DNA of 32,290 nucleotides from an uncultured Eubacteriales bacterium. GTDB taxonomy: Bacteria > Bacillota > Clostridia > Oscillospirales > Oscillospiraceae. The position numbers and the translations under genes are program-made. How positions within the stretch are numbered: the first letter of the stretch is position 1; the number at the start of each line of letters is the position of its first letter. The stretch lies in NCBI GenBank assembly GCA_900316205.1, contig ONBX01000025.1, positions 1 to 32,290 on the forward strand, given 5' to 3'. The notes below the pieces were generated by a model that worked only from the letters and a program-made list of their open reading frames with translations, did no database searches and was not told where the DNA came from. Shown in pieces: positions 12,207 to 19,900 of this stretch.

Positions 12207-14918
12207 TCAGCGCTCTGCCGCCCGGCGGAGCTTGCGGCCGCTGAGGGCCACCGCGCCCAGGCCCATGGCGGAGGCAAAGAGAAGCCCTGTCCAGAGCATG
12301 GGGCTGCCGGGATCGCCGGTGTCGGGAGAGTCTCCCTTGGCGCCCGCGCCGCGCTTGCTGCCGCCGGCGCCTGCCTTTACGGTGAGGCCGGTGGTGGCCT
12401 TGCCGTCGTCAAAGGTGATGGTGATGATGTGGCTGCCGGAGTTCAGCGTGCTGAGATACGCGGGCAGCAGGGTGACCACAGTGCCGCCGTTGGGGCCCTC
12501 AGACGCCGTGTAGTCGGTGCCCAGGATCAGGGGACCGTTGTCGATGCGAACGCCGGTGAAGTGCCGGAAGCACTCCCCGTCTCTGGGGGTGCGCCTTACG
12601 GTGATCACCAGCTCATCGCCGCTGGTCTTGCCGTAGATGGTGCCGCCGCCGGAGACCACCGTGTACTTCACCACCTGGTCCCATTTGGCGTAGAGGACGG
12701 TGTCCTTGGTGATGGGCGTGGTGAAGGAGAAGGGCTGCGTCAGCTGCGGATCGGCGTACCAGCCTTCGAAGGAGCTGCCGGCTTTATAGGGATCGTCCGG
12801 TTCATAGGCGGTTTTGCCGTAGGCCACGCTCTGGGCGGGCACAGCGGAGCCGCCGTCGGTCTCAAAAGATACAGTGTAGTACCGCGCGGACCAGAGGGCA
12901 TAGAGCGTCTCGTCCTTGCTGAAGGCGTAGGTCTCCAGGTTCAGGGGCTTGCCGCCGGGGGTCAGGGACCAGCCCACCAGGTCGTGGCCCTCCCGGGTGA
13001 AGGAAATCTCCACAAGCTCCAGCTCCTCGGGATCCAAGTAGCCGTCCTTGTCGGTCTGGATGGTAAGGGACTCAGGCTTGCCGCCGTTTGCGTCCAGGGT
13101 GACGGTATATCCCGGCTCATCCTTCATGAAGACGGCCACAAAGACCTGAGGGCCTTCCTGGCTGCGGAAGCTGAAGGAGCTTTCCCCATAGGGCAGCACC
13201 TTGCCCAGGCCGTCCTCCCAGTGGTCGAAGGTGTAGCCCTCGTCCGCCTTGCAGCTGACCTGATACAAGCCGCTCTCCCGCCAGATCCTGGCGCTGAGGC
13301 TGGTCTCATAGCTGCCGCCTCCCAGGGAGACGGTGCCGCCCGTGCCCTCATTGCCCTCGCTGTCCTTGACGCTGGCCATCACGGTGGACACCCAGCGGGC
13401 CTTCAGGGTCAGGTCCGCGGTGACAGGGGTGGAGAAATCATAGGGCGCTTCGCTGCCGGAGGGGTCCAGATACCAGCCGTCGAAGTCAAAGGGGGCCAGG
13501 GTGGGATCGGCGGGCTGACGGGCGGGCTTGCCCTCCAGCACCGTCTGGTCGGCCACCTGGGAGCCGCCCATGGTATCGAAATGCACGGTAAAGCGCCTGG
13601 CGTCGGATTCGATGACGGCGTGCTTTGCGATGCTGCTGCCGTCGGCTTCGGTGATGTGCTTGCTGTCATTGCCCACCTTGCCGTCGGCAGGCTCCTTCAC
13701 GCCAACCTTGTCGCCCAGGCTGATGGAGGAGGCCAGGATGGCGCCGTCCTCCCCTTCGCCGTCGGCGGTGACGCGCTGGATGCCGTCCTGGATCTCCAGG
13801 CTCCCTTCGCTCACCAGGATGCCGTAATTCTTGCCTTCGGCCGTTACCACGCCGGCGATGACGCTGAGGCCCTTGGCCGCGGCAATGCCGCCGGTATAGC
13901 CCTTGGCGGTGAGATCGCCGCCCTTCACGACGACGGACTCGGCGGAGAGGCCGTACTGGGTGAGCTCGCTGTCACAGTCGATGGCGGTGGCAGTGGCCTT
14001 GACCACGGCTTCCTCCTCCATGGTGAAGCTGCCCTCACAGAGGATGCCGGCTCCGGGGCCGGTAAGGGCGAGCTGACCCTTCTTCACGGTGATATTGCCC
14101 TTCACATGCATGCAGGGCGCGTCTTTCTGGACGCTCTCGGCAGTGACGCTGCCGTCCTCCATGCTCAGGTCCTGATCGGCAAACAGGGCGGCGCCCCCGG
14201 TCTTGAGGGTAAATTTGCCGTCCAGCTTCAGGGAACCGTTGAGACTGTAGATGCCGAGGGGCGCGTCCTCCGACTCCACCGTGGCGCTGCCCTTTACGGT
14301 AAGCTCCAGATCCTGGGCCAGGATCACGGCGCCGGAGGCGGACTCGTAATCGGAGAGCGCTGCTCCCTCCAGCGTCAAGGTGGCGGTGGAAGGATCGTAT
14401 CGGACCTTCCCGTCTCCCAGCACGTCGTTTTTGTTCTCTTCGCTGACCCGGACGCCGGCGACCCAGACGGGATAGAGTCCGCTCTCACCCTCCAGGGTGA
14501 TGTTTGCGGTGACCACGCGGAGACCGTCGCCCTCCGGGGCCGCGCTCCGCACCGCCGCGGAATCGATGCTCACCTTGCAGCCCGCGGCAAAGGCATAGCC
14601 CGCAGCCGGGGTCAGAAGGATCTCGGCATAATACTGCTCCCCGGCCTCGAAGCGGGCGGGGATGCTGCCGGAGGAGGTGAACCACTGGGCGCTCTGCACC
14701 GAGAAGCCGCCGGAAGCCGCGCTTGCAGACGCGGGAACAGGCTGACCCTCCGCCGCGCCGGTGGGACCGGGCTGCGGCAGCGTCAAGCTAAGCGCGGCGG
14801 AAATGATCTCCTCCGCGGGCTCCTCCGCCAGAGCGGAGAGAGTGCCCGTGGGCAGCAGACTGAAGATCATCAGCAGCGCCAGCAGCAATCCTGCTCGTTT
14901 CAGGCTTTTGCGTTTCAT
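12207..14918 (-). CDS. Sortase-anchored surface protein with InlB-type repeats
   Basis: A 903-residue exported wall protein. A Sec signal peptide spans about 1-31 (KRKSLKRAGLLLALL, then ALAEE). Residues of about 150-430 are short alternating strands (LELTVKGSATVES, LKLDGKFTLKTGG, DLSMEDGSVTAES) consistent with a right-handed beta-helix. Three Listeria-Bacteroides (Flg_new / InlB B) repeats lie near 439-508, 601-675 and 679-743, each with FDxxGG...FxGWYxDP...LYAxW. The end has SPDTGD at 863-868, a hydrophobic helix and an RKLRRAAER tail, a sortase signal of SPxTG type. Such proteins commonly adhere to host or partner surfaces; the ligand is unknown. It is divergent from the Rnf-like operon and has its own promoter. 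Alanine-rich spacers separate the domains. Confidence 0.9.
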   Translation of the reverse strand: MKRKSLKRAGLLLALLMIFSLLPTGTLSALAEEPAEEIISAALSLTLPQPGPTGAAEGQPVPASASAASGGFSVQSAQWFTSSGSIPARFEAGEQYYAEILLTPAAGYAFAAGCKVSIDSAAVRSAAPEGDGLRVVTANITLEGESGLYPVWVAGVRVSEENKNDVLGDGKVRYDPSTATLTLEGAALSDYESASGAVILAQDLELTVKGSATVESEDAPLGIYSLNGSLKLDGKFTLKTGGAALFADQDLSMEDGSVTAESVQKDAPCMHVKGNITVKKGQLALTGPGAGILCEGSFTMEEEAVVKATATAIDCDSELTQYGLSAESVVVKGGDLTAKGYTGGIAAAKGLSVIAGVVTAEGKNYGILVSEGSLEIQDGIQRVTADGEGEDGAILASSISLGDKVGVKEPADGKVGNDSKHITEADGSSIAKHAVIESDARRFTVHFDTMGGSQVADQTVLEGKPARQPADPTLAPFDFDGWYLDPSGSEAPYDFSTPVTADLTLKARWVSTVMASVKDSEGNEGTGGTVSLGGGSYETSLSARIWRESGLYQVSCKADEGYTFDHWEDGLGKVLPYGESSFSFRSQEGPQVFVAVFMKDEPGYTVTLDANGGKPESLTIQTDKDGYLDPEELELVEISFTREGHDLVGWSLTPGGKPLNLETYAFSKDETLYALWSARYYTVSFETDGGSAVPAQSVAYGKTAYEPDDPYKAGSSFEGWYADPQLTQPFSFTTPITKDTVLYAKWDQVVKYTVVSGGGTIYGKTSGDELVITVRRTPRDGECFRHFTGVRIDNGPLILGTDYTASEGPNGGTVVTLLPAYLSTLNSGSHIITITFDDGKATTGLTVKAGAGGSKRGAGAKGDSPDTGDPGSPMLWTGLLFASAMGLGAVALSGRKLRRAAER

Positions 14919-15016
14919 GCGGTGTTCCTCCTGTGAGATGGGAAAGGGGATATCCGGATGCGGGAGGATCCGGAAGAGATACTCCCAGCCATACTATTTC
15001 AATTATAGCTCCTAAT

Positions 15017-15045
15017 ATTATACCAGAAGACGAGACGAAAAACAA
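15017..15045 (-). promoter_or_regulatory. Promoter of the surface protein gene
   Basis: On the minus strand TTGTTT (15045-15040) and TATAAT (15022-15017) are 17 bp apart, with TGG just before the -10, making it an extended -10 as well. The leader is about 90 nt. Confidence 0.75.
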
Positions 15046-15184
15046 GGGAAAATTCCGGCCCGCAGCCTGCCGGGAAAAATTGGCATCCGACTGTGAATCC
15101 TGACGGCAAATCGGCCCGGATCGCGGAAAAAGAGGGCACTTTTTATACGAAAGGACGAAATCATGGAATAATTTTGTTATTTTG

Positions 15185-15213
15185 TTGACAAAGCAAAACT
15201 TCGGTGCTATGAT
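15185..15213 (+). promoter_or_regulatory. Strong sigma-A promoter of the Rnf-like operon
   Basis: A perfect TTGACA at 15185-15190 and TATGAT at 15208-15213, 17 bp apart, within an AT-rich patch. It would drive the lipoprotein gene at 15290 and, by read-through, the whole cluster to the terminator at 23220. The 70-nt leader has GC-rich inverted repeats around 15226-15262. Confidence 0.88.
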
Positions 15214-15289
15214 GAGGCGACGCTCGGGGAAACCCTGCCCTGCGCGGGGACGAAAACCCGGGCGAAAAATGAAAAACAGGAGAATGAAA

Positions 15290-16432
15290 ATGAAAAAGAT
15301 CCTTGCAATGCTTCTGGCTCTGAGCATGATCTTCGCCCTGGCTGCCTGCGGCGAGACTGCCCCTGCCGAGACCAAGCCCGCCGAGGAGCCCGCTGCCGAA
15401 GCTCCCGCCGAAGAGCCCGCCGCCGCTCCCGAAGAGCCCGCTGAAGAGACTGCCCCCGAAGCTCCTGCCGAGGAAGCTCCCGCTGAGGAAGTTCCTGCTG
15501 AAGCCGCCTACAAGCTGGGCCTGGGCGTCAGCCTGAACATGGACAGCTCCAAGACCGGCAACGCTCAGGTGGACGCCACCACCGCTGCCGTCATCCTGGA
15601 CGAACAGGGCAAGATCGTCGCTGTGAAGATCGACGTTGCCCAGAACAAGATGGACATCACCGATGGTGCTGTCGACACCGAGAAGGAATTCCTCACCAAG
15701 GCCGAGCTGGGCGATGACTACAACATGGTCAAGTTCTCCGACGCCACCCTGGAGTGGTACCAGCAGGCCGCCGCTTTCGAGCAGTACGTCCTCGGCAAGA
15801 CCGCTGAAGAGGTCGAGGCCATGGAGACTGTCGTGAACGAAGAGGGCCATGAGGTCACCACCGACGAGACCCTGTACGCTTCCTGCTCCATCTCCATCGG
15901 CGACTTCAAGGAAGCCGTTGTGAAGGCCTGCAACGACGATCAGGCCGCCACCTTTGCCGGCGCCGGCGGTTTCGCCCTGGGCCTGGCCATCATCTCCGAG
16001 TCTGACGAGTCCACCGCTGCCACCGCCGAGGAAGACGGCGTTGTGAAGATGTACAGCGAGTACGCTGCCGTCGTGGTGGACGGAGACGGCGTCATCCTGG
16101 CTGCTGTTACCGACGCTACCCAGCCCCAGATCAAGATCAACGCCGCCGGCGAGATCGTGGAGACCAGCTTCAAGGGCACCAAGCGCGAGCTGAAGGAAGA
16201 CTACAACATGGTCAAGTTCTCCGACGCCACCCTGGAGTGGTACGAGCAGGCCAAGAACTTCACCGATTACGCCACCGGCAAGACCGCTGAAGAGCTGCGC
16301 GCCACCGAGACCAAGACCAACGACGAAGGCCACAATGTCTTCGTGGACGAGACCCTGTATGCCAGCGTTTCCATCAGCATTGACGGCATGATCAATGTCA
16401 TTGCCAAGGCTGCTGACAACGCTGCCGCCTGA
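15290..16432 (+). CDS. Lipoprotein with two tandem FMN_bind-like repeats
   Basis: A 380-residue lipoprotein, first gene of the Rnf-like operon. The signal peptide ends in LAAC with lipidated C20. A flexible Ala/Pro/Glu linker follows (about 25-72). Two copies of a domain are offset by exactly 161 residues; each has DYNMVKFSDATLEWY (143 and 304), GKTAEE, and DETLYAS[CV]SISI (near 192 and 353). The last motif resembles DTLIAGATMSS of the RnfG in the same operon, where the Thr carries FMN. In both lipoprotein copies that Thr is a Ser. I infer a diverged FMN_bind domain, either flavinylated on Ser or non-flavinylated. AGGAG at 15278-15282 favours ATG 15290 over ATG 15284. A hairpin follows the gene, perhaps making it the most expressed cistron. 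Confidence 0.82.
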   Translation: MKKILAMLLALSMIFALAACGETAPAETKPAEEPAAEAPAEEPAAAPEEPAEETAPEAPAEEAPAEEVPAEAAYKLGLGVSLNMDSSKTGNAQVDATTAAVILDEQGKIVAVKIDVAQNKMDITDGAVDTEKEFLTKAELGDDYNMVKFSDATLEWYQQAAAFEQYVLGKTAEEVEAMETVVNEEGHEVTTDETLYASCSISIGDFKEAVVKACNDDQAATFAGAGGFALGLAIISESDESTAATAEEDGVVKMYSEYAAVVVDGDGVILAAVTDATQPQIKINAAGEIVETSFKGTKRELKEDYNMVKFSDATLEWYEQAKNFTDYATGKTAEELRATETKTNDEGHNVFVDETLYASVSISIDGMINVIAKAADNAAA

Positions 16433-16446
16433 TCCAAAACACCAAG

Positions 16447-16475
16447 CTGACGGAGGGGCATTGCTCCTCCGTCAG
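16447..16475 (+). promoter_or_regulatory. Intercistronic hairpin after the lipoprotein gene
   Basis: CTGACGGAGG (16447-16456) pairs with CCTCCGTCAG (16466-16475). No T-run follows, so it is more likely an mRNA-stabilising or processing hairpin than a full terminator. It would let the lipoprotein be made in excess over the downstream membrane complex. Confidence 0.65.
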
Positions 16476-16495
16476 ATCACGAAAAACCATAGGGG

Positions 16496-17608
16496 ATGAA
16501 TGCATTGCGGCGATTCAGACAGCTTCTTGCCTTTCTGCTGCTGCTGTTCGTGCTGCCGTCTCTCTGCGCCTGCGGCGCGGGAGAGCAGCCGCCGGCTGCG
16601 GAGGAAACTGCCGCGCCGCAGCGCGTGGAACCGAAAGGAAAGGTCTATTACACCTACTTCGATACCGTCTCCTATGTATATGACTATGCGGGAGATTCGG
16701 CAGAGCGGTTTGATGACCGTTCTGCCGAAGTTTCGCATATCCTGCTGGAATACCACCAGCTCTTTGACATCTATCACGAGTACAGCGGCGTGACGAATCT
16801 CTGCACCCTGAATAAAAATGCGGGGGGAGAGCCGCTGACCGTGGACCGGAGGCTCGTGGACTTTCTGCTTTGCGCAAAGGACATGTACAAGCTGACGGAC
16901 GGAGAAATGAACGTGATGCTGGGAGCGGTCCTGCAGCTCTGGCACAACTGCCGGGAGGCGGCGGGAGAGGACCCGCAGAACGCCGCGATCCCGGAAGAGG
17001 AGGAGCTGCGCCGTGCCTGGGCGCACACCGACATCGGACTCCTGGAGATCGACGAGCAGGCCTGCACCGTGCGCATCGCGGACCCGGAGGCCTCCATCGA
17101 CGTGGGGGCCTTGGGCAAGGGCTACGCCACCGAGCGGGCGGCGGAGTACCTGGAGCAGGAGGGCGCCGTGGGCTATGTCCTGAATATCGGCGGCAACATC
17201 CGCTGCATCGGCGATCGGCCGGACGGCAGCGGCTGGGTCACCGCCATCCGGGACCCGGACAAATCTGCCCAGGATTTTGCCTGCCGCATCCGCATCCGGG
17301 ATACGGCCTGCGTCACCTCCGGCGTCTATGAACGCTATTTCACGGTGGATGGCGTACGCTACCACCACATTATCGACAGGGACACCCTGTACCCGGCGGC
17401 CTATTTCGGCTCCCTCACGGTGATCACCCGGGACAGTGCCCTGGCCGACGCCCTGTCCACGGCGCTCTTCTGCATGCCGATGGAGGAGGGCATGAAACTT
17501 GCCGAAAGCATCGGCGGCGTGGAGCTGCTTTGGATCTTCCCCGACGGAAGCAGCCAGAGCACCCCGGGCTTCGCCGATTTGATCGAAGAACCAGAAGAAA
17601 CTACCTGA
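16496..17608 (+). CDS. apbE: FAD:protein FMN transferase, lipoprotein form
   Basis: ApbE (370 residues) attaches FMN covalently to Thr or Ser of RnfG, RnfD and FMN_bind proteins outside the membrane, using FAD. A lipobox LCAC (C26) places it on the outer face. Family motifs are present: an early YFDT (residues 54-57), DVGALGKGYA near 202, NIGGN near 233, VTSGVYERYF near 266, YHHIIDRDT near 281 and the metal-site end DALSTALF near 322. Its targets are adjacent: RnfD and the double RnfG. The ATG at 16496 directly abuts AGGGG; a TTG at 16505 has better spacing (9 nt) and still gives a full signal peptide, so the true product may be three residues shorter. Confidence 0.95.
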   Translation: MNALRRFRQLLAFLLLLFVLPSLCACGAGEQPPAAEETAAPQRVEPKGKVYYTYFDTVSYVYDYAGDSAERFDDRSAEVSHILLEYHQLFDIYHEYSGVTNLCTLNKNAGGEPLTVDRRLVDFLLCAKDMYKLTDGEMNVMLGAVLQLWHNCREAAGEDPQNAAIPEEEELRRAWAHTDIGLLEIDEQACTVRIADPEASIDVGALGKGYATERAAEYLEQEGAVGYVLNIGGNIRCIGDRPDGSGWVTAIRDPDKSAQDFACRIRIRDTACVTSGVYERYFTVDGVRYHHIIDRDTLYPAAYFGSLTVITRDSALADALSTALFCMPMEEGMKLAESIGGVELLWIFPDGSSQSTPGFADLIEEPEETT

Positions 17609-17625
17609 ATGAGGAGGCGGGAGAT

Positions 17626-18972
17626 TTGAGCTTGAAAAAAAGTATCTCGAACCTGAAATTGCCCCACTATAAAAGCACGGCCGGCATGGCCGCCGTGCGT
17701 ATGCCCATCCCCAGGGAAGTGCTGATCCCTCTCTCTCCCATGAACGCCCACCACGCCACCCAGTCCGAGCCCATCGTACAGGTGGGGGATCATGTGACCG
17801 TGGGCCAAATGATCGCCCGGGAGAAGGACCGCGGCGCCTCTCACATCCACGCGTCCGTCTCCGGTACGGTGACGGGCATCGAGCCCTATACCATGGGCGG
17901 CGGCTCCGGCACAGCCATCCGCATCGAGAGCGACGGCAAGATGGAAAAGTGCCCCGACCTGAAGATCCCCCATCCCACCAATCTGGATGAGTTCCTCCAG
18001 TGCGTGCGCGACAGCGGCGTGGTGGGTCTGGGCGGTGCGGCCTACCCTGTGTGGGCCAAGCTCTCCGCGGCCCAGAAGGGCCATATCAGCACCGTCCTGG
18101 TAAACGGCGCTGAGTGCGAGCCCTTCATCACCGCGGACCACCGCGTCATGCTGGAGCAGGGCGACCTGATCCAGAAGGGCGTGGAGCTGCTCAAGGAATT
18201 TCTGGGCAGCGAGGAATTCATCATCGGCATCGAGGAGAATAAGCCCGACGCCATTCAGCAGCTCACCGAGCGCTTCAAGGACGACAAGGCCGTAAAGATC
18301 ATGCCCCTCAGCAGCGTCTATCCCCAGGGGGCCAAGCAGGTCCTGCTCTACAACGCCACAGGCAAGGTGGTGGAGAAGGGCCAGCGCCTTGCCTCCCTCG
18401 GCGTCATTATCATCAACGTCTCCTCCCTGGTGAAGATGGCGGAGTATTTCGTCACCGGCATGCCCATGGTGGAGCGCATCATCACCGTGGACGGCTCCGC
18501 CGTGAAGGAGCCCAAGAACCTGATCGTTCCCATCGGCTGCTCCGTGCGGGACGTGGTGGAGGCCTGCGGCGGCCTGAAGGAAGAGCCGGGCAAGATCCTC
18601 TTCGGCGGCGCCATGATGGGCAAGACCCAGGAGTCCATGGACGCCCGCATCATGAAGGCCACCAACGCCGTGGTCATCCTGAACAAAAAGGACACCAAAA
18701 AGACCGCTCCCAGCCCCTGCATCCACTGCGGCCGCTGCGTTGCCGTCTGCCCTCTTGGCCTGAACCCCACCGCCTTTGCCCGGGCCATGGAGCTGGAGGA
18801 TGACGCTGCCCGTGCCGCCCTTCTGCAGAAGGAGCAGGTGAAGGTCTGCATGCAGTGCGGCTGCTGCAGCTACGTATGCCCGGCCCACCGCCCCCTGGCG
18901 GAGAACAACAACGCCGGCATCGGCTTCCTGCGCAAGTGGGAGAAAGAACATCCGGAAGGAGGGAAGAACTAA
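17626..18972 (+). CDS. rnfC: Rnf complex subunit RnfC-like
   Basis: RnfC is the peripheral subunit that binds NAD(H) and carries two [4Fe-4S] clusters. This one has 448 residues, close to the usual clostridial size. Visible features: a barrel-like N-terminus (AAVRMPIPREVLIPLSPMNAHH), the nucleotide-binding GLGGAAYPVWAKL, VNGAECEPFITADHRVMLE, and two ferredoxin motifs, C365-xx-C368-xx-C371-xxx-C375 and C408-xx-C411-xx-C414-xxx-C418. I chose TTG 17626 because AGGAGG lies 8 nt upstream and the product then begins SLKKSISNLKLPHYK, as RnfC proteins do; an upstream ATG at 17530 would lie inside apbE. It is 17 bp after apbE and 3 bp before rnfD. Confidence 0.96.
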   Translation: MSLKKSISNLKLPHYKSTAGMAAVRMPIPREVLIPLSPMNAHHATQSEPIVQVGDHVTVGQMIAREKDRGASHIHASVSGTVTGIEPYTMGGGSGTAIRIESDGKMEKCPDLKIPHPTNLDEFLQCVRDSGVVGLGGAAYPVWAKLSAAQKGHISTVLVNGAECEPFITADHRVMLEQGDLIQKGVELLKEFLGSEEFIIGIEENKPDAIQQLTERFKDDKAVKIMPLSSVYPQGAKQVLLYNATGKVVEKGQRLASLGVIIINVSSLVKMAEYFVTGMPMVERIITVDGSAVKEPKNLIVPIGCSVRDVVEACGGLKEEPGKILFGGAMMGKTQESMDARIMKATNAVVILNKKDTKKTAPSPCIHCGRCVAVCPLGLNPTAFARAMELEDDAARAALLQKEQVKVCMQCGCCSYVCPAHRPLAENNNAGIGFLRKWEKEHPEGGKN

Positions 18973-18975
18973 GCC

Positions 18976-19899
18976 ATGGAACAGCTCGTCATGTCCTCCG
19001 GCCCTCATATCCACAGCGGTGCCAGCGACAGGCGGATCATGCTGGACGTGATCCTGGCCCTGCTTCCCGCCGCCGCGGCCGGTGTGATCCTCTTCGGGAT
19101 TCCTGCCCTCTGGGTCATCCTCACCTGCGTTGTGAGCGCGGTGATCTCCGAATTCCTGTTTAACCTCATCGCCCGCAAAAAGCAGAGCGTGGGCGACCTC
19201 AGCGCTGTGGTCACGGGCCTTCTCCTGGCCCTGAACCTGAGCGTGAACGTGCCCCTGTGGCAGGCCGCCCTGGGCACGGTGTTCGCCATCGTGCTGGTGA
19301 AATGCGTCTTCGGCGGCATCGGCCGGAACTTTGCCAATCCCGCCATCACCGGCCGCGTGTTCCTGCTGGTCGCCTTTCCCTCCACCGTGGCCGGCGGCGC
19401 CCTCCCCAGAGGGATCGATGCTGCCAGCTCCGCCACGCCTCTGGATCTCATCGGCGTGGAGGGGGCGGAGCTTCCGAGCCTTCTGCAGATGTTCCTGGGC
19501 CAGCGGGGCGGCGCCATCGGCGAGACCTGCATCCTGGCCCTGCTGATCGGCTTTGCCTACCTGCTGCTGCGCAAGGTCATCCGCTGGGAGATCCCGGTGA
19601 TCTTTGTGGGCACCGTGTTCCTTCTGAGCCTTGTGTTCGGCGGCTTCACCACCGCCGTGTATGAGGTCCTGGCCGGCGGCCTGGTGCTTGGCGCCGTGTT
19701 CATGGCCACCGACTACACCACCACCCCCATCACCCTGAGAGCCAGGCTGCTCTTTGCCCTGGGCTGCGGTCTCATCACCTTCGCGATCCGCTGGTTCTGC
19801 ACACTGCCGGAGGGCGTGTCCTACTCCATCCTGTGCATGAACATCCTGGCCCCCTGGCTGGAAAAGTGGACCCGGAGAAAGCCTCTGGGAGGTGTCTGA
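18976..19899 (+). CDS. rnfD: Rnf complex subunit RnfD-like
   Basis: RnfD (307 residues, usual range 300-350) is a membrane protein with about nine to ten helices and a covalently bound FMN on an outward loop. The family sequences SSGPHIHSGASDRRIMLDVILALLP at the N-terminus and GGIGRNFANPAITGRVFL near 113-130 are clear. The flavin site is SSATPLDL with T154, equivalent to the SGAT Thr of known RnfD/NqrB. The C-terminus retains GAVFMATDYTTTP. It overlaps nothing but sits 3 bp after rnfC and 1 bp before rnfG. It appears intact, so the flavin path in this subunit is probably preserved. Confidence 0.97.
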   Translation: MEQLVMSSGPHIHSGASDRRIMLDVILALLPAAAAGVILFGIPALWVILTCVVSAVISEFLFNLIARKKQSVGDLSAVVTGLLLALNLSVNVPLWQAALGTVFAIVLVKCVFGGIGRNFANPAITGRVFLLVAFPSTVAGGALPRGIDAASSATPLDLIGVEGAELPSLLQMFLGQRGGAIGETCILALLIGFAYLLLRKVIRWEIPVIFVGTVFLLSLVFGGFTTAVYEVLAGGLVLGAVFMATDYTTTPITLRARLLFALGCGLITFAIRWFCTLPEGVSYSILCMNILAPWLEKWTRRKPLGGV

Positions 19900-19900
19900 T

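Noticed and set aside
12195-14936. A 913-codon open frame on the plus strand opposite the surface protein gene.
   Set aside because: It mirrors the coding strand of a clear signal-peptide and sortase-signal protein, is Gly/Ala/Val/His-rich with no domain, and has no binding site. It is a shadow of GC-rich codon use.
16447-16475. The hairpin after the lipoprotein gene as a full terminator that would split the operon.
   Set aside because: It is followed by ATCACGAAAAACC, without T residues, and apbE has no promoter of its own, so read-through is expected.
17530-17625. An upstream ATG start for rnfC.
   Set aside because: It lies within apbE and would add residues that do not resemble RnfC; TTG 17626 has AGGAGG at the right distance and the expected N-terminus.
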